64,000 nt of DNA from Corynebacterium pseudogenitalium (GCF_024453815.1 NZ_CP072934.1:1612001-1676000), one strand, 5' to 3'; counted from the stretch's first letter, positions 43,420 to 52,211 are shown. Notes: generated by a model from the letters alone, not told the origin. Program-made: numbers and translations.

Positions 43420-43962
43420 ATGAGAAAAACAACTATCGCAGCAGCCCTCGCCTGCTCGCTCGCGCTCGGTGTCGCAGCACCAGCACACGCCGCTCCTGAA
43501 AGTCCTGTCCCGACAACCACCACAACCTCCAAGCCGGAGACCCCTTCAGAAGGGCTTTCCGACGGCGCCATCGCCGCCATCGCAGTCACAAGCATCCTCG
43601 CGGTACTGGGCATCGGCGCTGGTGCTACGTTCTGGGCGGTCCAGCAACGCATCATCCCGAATCCACTGCCAGGCATTATCCCTGGACCACCAGCAAAGAA
43701 TCCTGCCCCGAAGCCAGCTCCTGCTCCAAAACCAGCACCGAAACCCGCACCGGCACCGAAGCCGGCCCCTGCCCCAAAGCCAGCCCCGGCTCCAGCTCCG
43801 AAGCAAGCACCCGCGCCGGCACGCAGTGGCAAGCTGCCTGCCAATGGCCACTACAAGTCCTGCGCAGAAGCTCGCCGCGCGGGTGTCACCCCCATCTACA
43901 GCCACGAGCCTGGCTACCGTTCGAAGCTCGACCGTGACGGCGACGGCGTCGCCTGCGAGTAG
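43420..43962 (+). CDS. Secreted Excalibur-domain protein
   Basis: The 180-residue protein has a signal peptide ending HAA, a membrane segment (AIAAIAVTSILAVLGIGAGA) followed by IIPN, a 14-repeat Lys/Pro/Ala spacer (PKPAPAPKPAP-type) and a C-terminal Excalibur domain with YKSCAEARRAGV and the calcium site DRDGDGVACE. Excalibur domains bind Ca2+ with Asp and two Cys. It is predicted to be on the surface. It belongs to the same membrane-segment family as the gene at 39045-39686 and has a second Excalibur relative at 49760. Confidence 0.88.
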   Translation: MRKTTIAAALACSLALGVAAPAHAAPESPVPTTTTTSKPETPSEGLSDGAIAAIAVTSILAVLGIGAGATFWAVQQRIIPNPLPGIIPGPPAKNPAPKPAPAPKPAPKPAPAPKPAPAPKPAPAPAPKQAPAPARSGKLPANGHYKSCAEARRAGVTPIYSHEPGYRSKLDRDGDGVACE

Positions 43963-43967
43963 TCCGA

Positions 43968-44005
43968 CCCGCAGCAGACGCAATTCTGTTCACAAAATCC
44001 CGACT
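43968..44005. repeat. 38-bp direct repeat, left copy
   Basis: These 38 bases are identical to 48033-48070 and begin 5 bases after the Excalibur stop codon. Core text is GCAGCAGACGCAATTCTG then TTCACAAAATCCCGACT. The right copy begins 5 bases after the cscA stop, so the pair brackets the csc regulon exactly. Confidence 0.9.
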
Positions 44006-44078
44006 CAGCTTTCGACGACACCTTCCACCCCACCGCATCCCATCACGCCCATCCCAACTAAGACCAGACCGTCCCGGC

Positions 44079-44084
44079 TATACT
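44079..44084 (+). promoter_or_regulatory. -10 box for leaderless cscR transcript
   Basis: TATACT lies 7 bases before the ATG at 44092. This geometry fits leaderless transcription. No Shine-Dalgarno sequence lies in between. Confidence 0.5.
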
Positions 44085-44091
44085 GCTTCAA

Positions 44092-45123
44092 ATGTCCAGA
44101 AGTTCGCATCGTGTCACGCTCGCGGATATCGCGAAGCATCTCGGCGTCTCCACGGCCACGGTGAGCCTCGCGCTCAATGGCAAGCCCGGCTCACGCATCC
44201 CGGAGGAGACGGCGTGGAAGGTCCGGGAGGCCGCGCGCGAACTGGGCTACCGCCCGAATACGCTGGCGCGGGCACTGAAGACTGGACGCACGCACACGAT
44301 TGGTTTCCTCTCCGACGAGGTCACAACTACCCGTTTCGCGTCCCCGATGATCACGGGCATCGTGGACGAGGCTGAACAGCTGCGCCACGCGGTGATGATG
44401 GCGGAGACCGGCCACCGTTCGGATCGGTTTGCTCCGGCGTTGCATACGTTGGAGTCGCGGAACGTGGATGGCGTTGTGGTCGGGTTGATGGCGTCGCGTG
44501 AACTTGGACTGCCAAAGACGAACTTGCCGCTCGTGATCTGCAACGGTCAGGCGGGCGATCTTCCTGCGATCTTGCCGGATGACTTTGCTGCGGGCAGGGA
44601 CGCGATTGACTATTTGGTGGCGCGGGGGCACCGTTCGATTGCGTTGATCGGCAGGTTCCCAGAGGCCGCGACGCCTTCGTTCAGCATTAGCGAGCGCATG
44701 CGCGGTATCGACGCCGCCCTGGCCCACCACGGGATCCGTCTGCACGCGGAGGGCCACGCGTCGGTGTGGGAGCCGGCGTCGGGGTATGCGCGGATGTCGG
44801 AGATTCTTGATGACGACCCCACAAACTACCCCACCGCGGTCCTGGCGGCGAACGATCGTTTGGCGTTGGGCGTGTATCAGGCGATGCAGGACGCGGGGTT
44901 GGATGTGGCGTCGACAATTTCGGTGTTGTCCTTTGATGATGAGGATTTGGCGGCGTTGGTGCGGCCGGGTCTGACGACGTTCCGGCTGCCGTATCAGGAG
45001 ATGGGTGCGCGGGCGGCGCGCATGCTGGTTGGCCTTCTGTCCGGCGAACAGCCCGGTACCGAGAATCCCACCTTGCTCCCCCTGAAAGTGGTTGAGCGTG
45101 GGAGCGTTTCCCAAGCTCGCTAA
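44092..45123 (+). CDS. cscR: LacI-family sucrose regulator (CscR-like)
   Basis: The 343-residue protein has an N-terminal LacI DNA-binding domain (VTLADIAKHLGVSTATVSLA, about residues 8-28, then PNTLARALKTGRT hinge) and a periplasmic-binding-like ligand domain (VICNGQAGDLPAILPDDF). It lies upstream of the sucrose permease and invertase genes and would repress them without sucrose. Two LacI-type operators flank or overlap the promoter of cscB. It can also regulate itself, as an operator overlaps its own stop. Homology to E. coli CscR is moderate and from pattern. Confidence 0.85.
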   Translation: MSRSSHRVTLADIAKHLGVSTATVSLALNGKPGSRIPEETAWKVREAARELGYRPNTLARALKTGRTHTIGFLSDEVTTTRFASPMITGIVDEAEQLRHAVMMAETGHRSDRFAPALHTLESRNVDGVVVGLMASRELGLPKTNLPLVICNGQAGDLPAILPDDFAAGRDAIDYLVARGHRSIALIGRFPEAATPSFSISERMRGIDAALAHHGIRLHAEGHASVWEPASGYARMSEILDDDPTNYPTAVLAANDRLALGVYQAMQDAGLDVASTISVLSFDDEDLAALVRPGLTTFRLPYQEMGARAARMLVGLLSGEQPGTENPTLLPLKVVERGSVSQAR

Positions 45124-45134
45124 ATCGTTTTAGC
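45119..45134. promoter_or_regulatory. LacI-type operator 1
   Basis: GCTAAATCGTTTTAGC has 6-base complementary arms around a TCGT centre with a central CG, the hallmark of LacI-family sites. It overlaps the cscR stop codon. Confidence 0.65.
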
Positions 45135-45171
45135 ACCTTCCCCACCTTTCGCACACCCCCGACATACTATG

Positions 45172-45189
45172 TGCTTAAAGGTTTAAGCA
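45172..45189. promoter_or_regulatory. LacI-type operator 2
   Basis: TGCTTAAAGGTTTAAGCA has 8-base arms around GG. It begins directly after the probable -10 box CATACTAT (45163-45170), so a bound repressor would cover the cscB transcription start. Confidence 0.65.
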
Positions 45190-45302
45190 GGGTCGCTGCA
45201 AGGACCAAGAACGAGAAGCGCAGCACGCGCAACTGCACATATCCCTGCGAAGCCATTGTCGTGCCCGGCTACCCCCGGGCCTCACAGAAAGGACATTCGG
45301 CG

Positions 45303-46571
45303 ATGGAGATGCTTCGATCACAGTTTTCAAACCCCGCGTACCGCTTCGGTTCCGCCACGATTTTCCTGTTCTTCGCAGCGTGGGGAATCTGGTGGTCCTT
45401 CTACCAGATCTGGCTCACGTCTGAGGCTGGCGGTCTGCAGCTCAACGGCGCGCAGGTAGGTACCGTGTACGCCATCCAGGGCGCGATCACGATGGCGCTA
45501 ATGCTGGTGTACGGCGTGCTTCAGGACAAGCTGGACCTGAAGCGCCCACTGACCATTTTCATCGGCGCGAGCGCAACCCTCATCGGGCCGTTCACGCAGT
45601 TCATTTACCACCCGTTGCTGCGTGACCACTTCATCGTCGGCGCAATCCTGGGCAGCGTGGTGCTCTCGGCCGGGTTTGTGGCTGGCGCCGGGCTGCTGGA
45701 GGCGTTCGTGGAGAGGATGGCAAACCGCACTGGCTTCGAGTACGGCCAGGCCCGCATGTGGGGTTCGTTTGCCTACGCAATTGTCGCGTTGCTCGCGGGT
45801 ATCTTCTTCACCATCAACCCAATGCTGAACTTCTGGATCGGTTCCGCGCTCGGCGCGCTGCTGCTGTGCACGCAGCTGTTCTGGCACCCGAAGGGCACGG
45901 CACAGGAAGCCTCGATTGAGGAGGTCACGGCGAAGACCCCGCCGGTCTCTGAGATGCTCGGCCTGCTCAAGGACAGCCATGTGTGGAAGGTCATCGTGAT
46001 TGTGTTGCTGTCCTGGACGTTCTACACCGTATTTGACCAGCAGATGTTCCCGGACTTCTACACGTCCCTGTTTAGCTCGCCGGAGGTCGGCCAGCGTGCG
46101 TACGGCACGTTGAACTCGGTGCAGGTCTTCCTTGAGGCGATCATGATGGGTCTCATCCCACTGTTGATGCGCAAGGTAGGCGCCCGCAATACGTTGCTGC
46201 TGGGGATCGGCGTCATGTTTGTCCGTATCTTCCTGTGCGCGGCGTTTACCGGCCCGGTGTTGATCAGTATCGCGAAGATGCTGCACGCGTTTGAGGTTCC
46301 GCTGTGCATCCTGGCTATCTTCAAGTACTTCGCGATCCACTTCAACAAGGCACTCTCCGCGACCCTGTACCTGGTGGCATTCCAGCTGTCTTCGCAGCTC
46401 GGCAACGTGATCCTGTCGACGCCGCTGGGCTCGCTCCGTGACCAGATTGGTTACCAGCCAACGTTCTTCGTCATCTCCGGCGTGGTCTTCGTCGCTGGCC
46501 TCATTGCGGTCTTCGCGCTCAAGCGCGACGACGAAGCCGTGGTCAACCCCGAGGAAATCCCAACCCGCTAG
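45303..46571 (+). CDS. cscB: Sucrose:proton symporter (LacY/CscB family)
   Basis: The 422-residue permease starts at ATG 45303, with AAAGGA 9 bases upstream. Twelve membrane helices are seen. It matches E. coli CscB throughout: FLFFAAWGIWWSFYQIWL, VYGVLQDKLDLKRPL, EYGQARMWGSFAYAI, FDQQMFPDFYTSLF, and LHAFEVPLCILAIFKY. The family imports sucrose together with H+, without phosphorylation. It lies in a row with cscR and cscA. Most corynebacteria use a phosphotransferase system for sucrose, so this system is unusual. Confidence 0.95.
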   Translation: MEMLRSQFSNPAYRFGSATIFLFFAAWGIWWSFYQIWLTSEAGGLQLNGAQVGTVYAIQGAITMALMLVYGVLQDKLDLKRPLTIFIGASATLIGPFTQFIYHPLLRDHFIVGAILGSVVLSAGFVAGAGLLEAFVERMANRTGFEYGQARMWGSFAYAIVALLAGIFFTINPMLNFWIGSALGALLLCTQLFWHPKGTAQEASIEEVTAKTPPVSEMLGLLKDSHVWKVIVIVLLSWTFYTVFDQQMFPDFYTSLFSSPEVGQRAYGTLNSVQVFLEAIMMGLIPLLMRKVGARNTLLLGIGVMFVRIFLCAAFTGPVLISIAKMLHAFEVPLCILAIFKYFAIHFNKALSATLYLVAFQLSSQLGNVILSTPLGSLRDQIGYQPTFFVISGVVFVAGLIAVFALKRDDEAVVNPEEIPTR

Positions 46572-46599
46572 CCCGCAACGTTTTTAGAAAGGTTTCATC

Positions 46600-48027
46600 A
46601 TGCAACCCCTCCGTCACACCAACGACCGCTGGTACCCCGCGTTCCACGTCGCAGCCCCTGGCGGCTGGATCAATGACCCGAATGGCCTCTGCTTTTTCGA
46701 CGGCCGGTTCCACGCTTTCTTCCAACATCACCCGTACAGCCCGGCGTGGGGCCCGATGCACTGGGGCCATGCCTCCTCTGCGGACCTGCTCGAGTGGCGC
46801 GAAGAGCCTATCGCGCTAGCTCCGGGCGAGCCCGGTTCCGACGACGCCGACGGCATCTGGTCCGGTTCCGCTGTAGTCCACGACGGCACGCTGTATGCGT
46901 TCTATACGGGCAACCGCTGGGTCAACGGCGTCGATGACAAGGACGGCAAGTTCCAGACCCAGATGCTGGCCACCTCTACCGATGGCGTCCACTTTGAGAA
47001 GCACGGCGCCGTGGTCCCGCCCGTCAAGGCGGACGCGCGCGACCCGAAGGTGTTCTCCCACGACGGCCGCTGGTACATGACCATCGGCGCAGAAGTCGAC
47101 GGTCGCGGCCACGTACTGCTCTACACTTCTGAGGACCTCTACAACTGGTCCGAGGCCGGCTCCCTCTTCATCGACCCAGACCCGAACGTCTTCATGGTCG
47201 AGTGCCCCGATTTCTTCTTCCTCGACGGCAAGTGGGTGCTCATCTACGGCCCGATGGTGCGCACGCCGATCCGCTCCGGGTACAGCCTGCGCAATGGCCA
47301 CAACGTCGGCTACGTTGTGGGCTCGTGGGAGCCCGGCGCGCAGTTCGTGCCCGAAACCGACTTCCGGCTTCTCGACTGGGGCCACCACTTCTACGCCACC
47401 CAGTCCTTCGCCGCCCCCAACAACCGCCGCCTGGCGTTCGGTTGGATGGGCGAGTTCGCTCACCCGCTTGCCTCGCGCGAGGACGGCTGGTCGGGCCAGC
47501 TCAGCCTCCCTCGGGAGCTCTCGCTTAGCGACGCCCTCACGCTCCACTGCGCGCCCGCCCCCGAAATCGCCGAGCTTTTCGGCCCCGCCGAGACGCACGA
47601 CGCCACCCTCCAAGCAGGCGAAACAACCATCCTTGCCCCGCTCGAGGAGGCATGGCTGCGCGTCACCCCCGACCTGGATCAGCCCGTCCCCCTGCAAACG
47701 AACACCTGCGAGCAGGTGGCCGTCCACCTCATTCGTGACGACGCCCGCTGCGCCCACATCGTGTTCGACACCCTCGCCGAGCGCATCCATTTGGTGCTCG
47801 AGCGAGGAAATGGCGCCGGAAGCGGCTATCGGTCCATGCCCTGGACTCCGGGCGATACCTTGGACATCTACCTGGACCGCGGCTCCATCGAGCTGTTCAC
47901 CGCGGACGCCACGGAGACGCTCTCCTCCCTGGACTTCCGCGGCGAGGGACCTCGCACCGTGGAAATCGAGTCCGTGGCAGGCCCCGTCGGCGTCAACCTG
48001 GAAGTGCGCCCGCTGAAGCGAGGTTAA
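46600..48027 (+). CDS. cscA: GH32 invertase / sucrose hydrolase (CscA type)
   Basis: The 475-residue enzyme has the GH32 motifs GWINDPNGL (nucleophile Asp about 25), FFQHHPYSPAWGPMHWGHA, RDPKVF (about 147) and ECPDFFF (acid/base Glu about 201), then a beta-sandwich C-terminal domain. The layout is like E. coli CscA. It splits sucrose into glucose and fructose in the cytoplasm. It lies 28 bases after cscB with AGAAAGG before the ATG. No fructokinase (cscK) is present, so the free hexoses need kinases encoded elsewhere. Confidence 0.95.
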   Translation: MQPLRHTNDRWYPAFHVAAPGGWINDPNGLCFFDGRFHAFFQHHPYSPAWGPMHWGHASSADLLEWREEPIALAPGEPGSDDADGIWSGSAVVHDGTLYAFYTGNRWVNGVDDKDGKFQTQMLATSTDGVHFEKHGAVVPPVKADARDPKVFSHDGRWYMTIGAEVDGRGHVLLYTSEDLYNWSEAGSLFIDPDPNVFMVECPDFFFLDGKWVLIYGPMVRTPIRSGYSLRNGHNVGYVVGSWEPGAQFVPETDFRLLDWGHHFYATQSFAAPNNRRLAFGWMGEFAHPLASREDGWSGQLSLPRELSLSDALTLHCAPAPEIAELFGPAETHDATLQAGETTILAPLEEAWLRVTPDLDQPVPLQTNTCEQVAVHLIRDDARCAHIVFDTLAERIHLVLERGNGAGSGYRSMPWTPGDTLDIYLDRGSIELFTADATETLSSLDFRGEGPRTVEIESVAGPVGVNLEVRPLKRG

Positions 48028-48032
48028 CCCCG

Positions 48033-48070
48033 CCCGCAGCAGACGCAATTCTGTTCACAAAATCCCGACT
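48033..48070. repeat. 38-bp direct repeat, right copy
   Basis: It is identical to 43968-44005. It begins 5 bases after the cscA stop, the same distance as the left copy from the Excalibur stop. Confidence 0.9.
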
Positions 48071-48097
48071 ATTCCCGCGAGACCCCGTCCCCCAGCG

Positions 48098-49471
48098 CTA
48101 CTTCGCCACGAAGTAGCGCTGCTTGTTCACAAACTCGTCCATCCCAAGTGGCCCCAGCTCGCGACCGAAGCCGGAGTTCTTCACGCCGCCGAACGGCAGC
48201 CCGGCACCACGGGCCTGCGGAATGTTGACGTGGATCATGCCGGTGACAACCTGGTTCGCAACCTTCTTGGCGCGCTCCTCATCGGCGGAGAACACGGCGC
48301 CGCCGAGTCCGTAGCGGGAGTTGTTTGCCAGCTCCACGGCTTCCTCATCGGAGGACACCTTGTAGATCTCCACGACGGGCCCGAAGAACTCCTCGTAGTA
48401 GGAGTCGGAGCCAACTGGGATGTCGGTGATGACAGCCGGGGTGAAGTAAGCACCTTCCCCGGTGAGTTCGCCTCCGCAGTGGAGGGTGGCGCCGGCGTCG
48501 ACGGCTGCGGCGACTTGGTCGCGAAGCGTTTCGGCGGCCTCCCGGGAGGACAGCGGGTAGTAGTGGCCGCGCTCCGGCGTGAACGGGTCGCCCTGACGCA
48601 GGGCGGACACGGCGTCCACCATCTTGGAAACGAACTCGTCGTAGATGTCGTCCATGACGATGATGCGTTTGTTGGAGGTGCATGCTTGGCCGACGTTGCT
48701 CATGCGCTTCTTCATGGCGGTGCGCACTTCGCGATCAATGTCGTCAGTATCCAGGACGATGTAGGCGTCGGTACCGCCGAGTTCCAGCAGGGCTTTCTTC
48801 AGGTTGGCACCTGCGGCCTTCGCCACGGCCTTGCCTGCGCCCTCGGAACCGGTGAGCGATACGCCTTGCACGCGTGGGTCCGCGAGCAGGTCTTCGATCT
48901 GGCTGTGGCTGATGCGCCGGTAGTTGAACACGCCTTCGGGCACGCCGGCGTCGTCGAAGATCTGCTGGATTGCTTCGGCGGAGCGCGGGCAGATGGACGC
49001 GTGCTTGAGGATGATGGTGTTGCCCGCCATCAGCGTCGGCGCTGCAAAGCGTGCGACTTGGTAGTACGGGAAGTTCCACGGCATCACGCCGACGATCACG
49101 CCGAGCGGCACCTTACGGATCACGATGTCCCCACCGTCGTGTGGCAGCGGTTCGTCCTCGCCGAATTCGGCGCCGTGGTCTGCGTAGTAGTTGCAGATTT
49201 CCACGCATTCGCTGACTTCCCCGTCGCCTTGGTTGATGGCCTTGCCCATCTCTTCGGCGATGATTTTCACGAGGGTGTCGCGGCGCTCGTCGAAAAGCTG
49301 GGCGACTTTGCGCAGGTATGCGGCGCGTTCCTCGTAGCTGAGAGCACTCCATGTCTTGTACGCAGCGTCGGCGCGCTGGAGGGTGTCCTGCAGCTCTTGG
49401 TCGGTGGTCTGCTCATACGTTGCGACGATCTCATTCGTCGCCGGATTTTGTACTCGATATGTCGTAGCCAT
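48098..49471 (-). CDS. NAD(P)-dependent aldehyde dehydrogenase (succinate-semialdehyde type)
   Basis: The 457-residue protein is an ALDH-superfamily enzyme: WNFPYYQVARFAAP (cofactor region), GSEGAGKAVA, LELGGTDAYIVL (catalytic Glu about 226) and GQACTSNKRIIV (catalytic Cys about 261). This sequence group is annotated as succinate-semialdehyde dehydrogenase GabD/Sad, which oxidises semialdehydes to acids. It stands alone between the csc unit and tRNA-Asn copy 2, and is not tied to a GABA or other pathway gene here. Substrate is by family only. Confidence 0.92.
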   Translation of the reverse strand: MATTYRVQNPATNEIVATYEQTTDQELQDTLQRADAAYKTWSALSYEERAAYLRKVAQLFDERRDTLVKIIAEEMGKAINQGDGEVSECVEICNYYADHGAEFGEDEPLPHDGGDIVIRKVPLGVIVGVMPWNFPYYQVARFAAPTLMAGNTIILKHASICPRSAEAIQQIFDDAGVPEGVFNYRRISHSQIEDLLADPRVQGVSLTGSEGAGKAVAKAAGANLKKALLELGGTDAYIVLDTDDIDREVRTAMKKRMSNVGQACTSNKRIIVMDDIYDEFVSKMVDAVSALRQGDPFTPERGHYYPLSSREAAETLRDQVAAAVDAGATLHCGGELTGEGAYFTPAVITDIPVGSDSYYEEFFGPVVEIYKVSSDEEAVELANNSRYGLGGAVFSADEERAKKVANQVVTGMIHVNIPQARGAGLPFGGVKNSGFGRELGPLGMDEFVNKQRYFVAK

Positions 49472-49606
49472 GGCCCCACGCTACAGCTTCTTCCCACTTT
49501 TCGACGCCCATTCATCTGCCTTTACGCCAGTTCCCAGTCTATGCGGACTGCAGATTTCCCTTGCCTTGTAACATGCGCTAGAGTGTCTTTCGCACCTAGT
49601 GCGTAT

Positions 49607-49679
49607 TCCTCCATAGCTCAGTTGGCAGAGCATTCGACTGTTAATCGAAGGGTCACTGGTTCGAGCCCAGTTGGAGGAG
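49607..49679 (+). tRNA. tRNA-Asn (GUU), copy 2
   Basis: A 73-base cloverleaf identical to 39803-39875, including the T-loop and discriminator base. Flanking sequences differ. The anticodon is GUU. Confidence 0.96.
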
Positions 49680-49682
49680 CAC

Positions 49683-49713
49683 AAAGCCCGAGGTTTCCGC
49701 ATCCTCGGGCTTT
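49683..49713 (+). terminator. tRNA-Asn terminator, copy 2
   Basis: AAAGCCCGAGG pairs with CCTCGGGCTTT across 9 bases, followed by a short T-rich run (TTTGGCTTAT). Confidence 0.8.
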
Positions 49714-49759
49714 GGCTTATTCTGAATAGGTTCCGTCACCTTGCAGTGAGAGGTCAGCA

Positions 49760-50515
49760 ATGCCTACCCAGTCCTCTTCAAAGATTAAAACAATTCTCGC
49801 TTGGATCGCTTTAGCTGTTGGCGCAATCATGTTGTTCTCAGGCGGCATTGGCGGTGTCCTGTTTGCCGCGGCATTCATTGTGCCCGGCTCGTGGTGGATG
49901 TGGTGCGAAGCCCAGGACAAAAAGCACTACAAAGAGTCACAAGAAGCCGCCACGAATCACGAGCAGCTGCGCAAGCTCCTCGATCCCGAACGTGATGCGT
50001 TGGTGCTCAACAGCATGGGCGACGCACCTCAATTCACCCCGGTGAACCGCAGGTGGCCTTTGGTTTGGCTGGCTGCGCTCGTTTTGTTTATCGCTGGTGG
50101 CAACCTCTCCCCTGAACTTGAATCCACTCCAGATACAGAGCCCATGCCAACTAGCACTGCACCGACAACTACTTCTGCCGCGAGTGAATCCACCTCAGCA
50201 GCAACCACTACAACACACACGTCGACGACGAGCTCTACTCACAACGGCTCTTCCCCGAGCAGTGTTACAACCGAGGAGACCACAGCAAGCATCGCCAAAT
50301 TCGCCGACATCCCAGCCGAAGAACCTGCACAGGCTCCTGCACCCGAGCCCGTAATTGAACAACCAATGCCGGCTGCGCCTGCCCCAGCGCCAGCCCGTGT
50401 TTACTACGCCAACTGCTCCCAAGCACGCGCAGCCGGGGCCGCTCCAATCTATGAAGGACAACCCGGGTACAGCAGGAAGCTCGATCGGGACGGCGACGGC
50501 ATCGCTTGCGAATAG
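49760..50515 (+). CDS. Membrane-anchored Excalibur-domain protein
   Basis: The 251-residue protein has two N-terminal membrane helices (about residues 10-44) and a third near 94-112, a long Thr/Ser-rich linker (TTTSAASESTSAATTTTHTS) and a C-terminal Excalibur domain (YYANCSQARAAGA, then DRDGDGIACE). The Ca2+-binding Asp residues and both cysteines are present. It differs from the Excalibur protein at 43420 in its membrane anchor. Its stop abuts the tRNA gene that follows. Surface function is unknown. Confidence 0.85.
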   Translation: MPTQSSSKIKTILAWIALAVGAIMLFSGGIGGVLFAAAFIVPGSWWMWCEAQDKKHYKESQEAATNHEQLRKLLDPERDALVLNSMGDAPQFTPVNRRWPLVWLAALVLFIAGGNLSPELESTPDTEPMPTSTAPTTTSAASESTSAATTTTHTSTTSSTHNGSSPSSVTTEETTASIAKFADIPAEEPAQAPAPEPVIEQPMPAAPAPAPARVYYANCSQARAAGAAPIYEGQPGYSRKLDRDGDGIACE

Positions 50516-50589
50516 TGGGGCCAGCGGGGCTCGAACCCGCGACCAGCGGATTATGAGTCCGCGGCTCTAACCGACTGAGCTATAGCCCC
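50516..50589 (-). tRNA. tRNA with CAU anticodon (probably tRNA-Ile2)
   Basis: The minus strand folds as a 74-base cloverleaf: GGGGCTA/TGGCCCC acceptor, anticodon stem GCGGA/TCCGC with loop CTCATAA (CAU), T-loop GGTTCGAGC. The anticodon is read as tRNA-Ile2 (lysidine) or elongator tRNA-Met; sequence alone does not settle it. It borders the polysaccharide locus and abuts the Excalibur stop. Confidence 0.9.
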
Positions 50590-50745
50590 AGTTGCTCCAA
50601 CTAATTGGAACTCGGTGCAGTATAACCGACCAATCTACGGGGGCCCAATCACACTGATTTGGACAGATTTAGTACAATTCAAACAATATGCCGTAGGTCT
50701 CAATGTCTCGGCTGGAACTAAACTACTACCTATCAGAAAGTGGCA

Positions 50746-52002
50746 ATGAAGATGGACGCAGATGTCGCATTTGTTGGCCTTGGATACATTGGACTCCCAA
50801 CCGCCGTGGTAATGGCGGAATCCGGATTGAAGGTATTGGGCGTTGATGTGGTCCAAGAAAAAGTGGACGCAGTCAATGCGGGCCAAGTCACTATCGTTGA
50901 GCCGGAGCTGGAGGAAGAGCTCAAGAACGCCCTAGAGTCCGGCAACTTCAAGGCCACCACTCAAATGCCTCACGCGAAGAACTATGTGATTGCGGTTCCA
51001 ACCCCATTTAACGACGACCACAGCGTTGACATGCGCTTCATCTATTCAGCCGCTGAAGCTATCGCACCAAAGCTCGAGGGTGACGAGCTGGTTATCCTCG
51101 AGTCCACTTCTCCACCAACGACAACTGAGAAGATGGCCGCTCGAATTCTTGAACTCCGCCCTGACCTTCGTGCAGATGGCGATGACTCGGATTCCTCTAA
51201 GCCTGTTGTCTTCTTCGCCCACTGCCCAGAGCGCATCTTGCCAGGCAAAGCGATGGAAGAGCTACGCACGAACGACCGGATTATTGGTGGCATGTCCCCT
51301 GCCGCAGCGGAACGCGCTGAGGCTGTATATGCAAGCTTCTGCAAGGGAGAACTGCTCAAGACCAACGACCGCACAGCAGAACTTGCCAAGCTAACCGAGA
51401 ACTCCTTCCGCGACGTTAATATTGCATTCGCAAACGAGCTCTCGATGATCTGCGATGACTTCGGAATCGACGTGTGGGAACTCATTGAACTCGCAAATCA
51501 TCACCCCCGCGTGAATATTTTGCAGCCAGGTCCTGGAGTTGGCGGCCACTGCATTGCGGTTGACCCGTGGTTTATCGTGGCTGCGTCACCAAACCTATCG
51601 AACCTTATTCGGACAGCTCGCGAAGTAAACGACTCTAAGCCAGAGTGGGTGCTGGACAAGATCAATTCTGCAATTAACGAAAATCCGACCGCGACTGTCG
51701 CCCTCCTCGGACTTTCTTTCAAGCCTAATATTGATGACTTGCGGGAGTCCCCTGCGTTGGCAATCACCGAGAAAACGGTGGCCACATTCCCAGACAACAA
51801 ATTTCTTATCGTAGAGCCCAACATAAACAAGCTTCCCGGGTCGTTGGCTTCCACTTCCAATGCTGTCTACACGCAATTAGAAAGCGCGCTACAAGCGGCA
51901 GACATCGTGGCCCTTTTGGTAGACCATAAAGAGTTCAAAGAATTACCATCTGCTAGCCTGGAAGGCAAGAAGGTAATTGATACGAAAGGGATTTGGGGGT
52001 AG
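50746..52002 (+). CDS. wecC: UDP-N-acetyl-D-mannosamine dehydrogenase
   Basis: The 418-residue enzyme (start ATG 50746; GTG 50740 also possible) oxidises UDP-ManNAc to UDP-ManNAcA with two NAD. The Rossmann motif GLGYIGLPTA lies near residue 10, the catalytic cysteine in GPGVGGHCIAVDPWF near residue 268, and the C-terminal UDP-binding part has LLGLSFKPNIDDLRESPA. This matches WecC rather than UDP-glucose dehydrogenase. It begins the polysaccharide locus after the tRNA. The epimerase that makes UDP-ManNAc (wecB) is not in the window. Confidence 0.94.
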   Translation: MKMDADVAFVGLGYIGLPTAVVMAESGLKVLGVDVVQEKVDAVNAGQVTIVEPELEEELKNALESGNFKATTQMPHAKNYVIAVPTPFNDDHSVDMRFIYSAAEAIAPKLEGDELVILESTSPPTTTEKMAARILELRPDLRADGDDSDSSKPVVFFAHCPERILPGKAMEELRTNDRIIGGMSPAAAERAEAVYASFCKGELLKTNDRTAELAKLTENSFRDVNIAFANELSMICDDFGIDVWELIELANHHPRVNILQPGPGVGGHCIAVDPWFIVAASPNLSNLIRTAREVNDSKPEWVLDKINSAINENPTATVALLGLSFKPNIDDLRESPALAITEKTVATFPDNKFLIVEPNINKLPGSLASTSNAVYTQLESALQAADIVALLVDHKEFKELPSASLEGKKVIDTKGIWG

Positions 52003-52211
52003 CCATAAGCGGCTTGCCATACATAGTAATTGTTCCAGGTCACCCACAATCCCCCCCAAATTGACGCAACCTGTGCCGATCACTTCTAGGTTCGGCACAT
52101 CCCAACGTTTCTCCCATGTTAGTTTCCTGCGGTCTGGTACGGTGCTTTCATCCAATAGGTCGCAGAGACATAATAATCTGAAATGGTAGCGACGGTTGTT
52201 GCGCGGGGGTA

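Noticed and set aside
43700..43815. Tandem DNA repeat
   Set aside because: It codes the PKPAP spacer of the Excalibur protein and is explained by the protein repeat.
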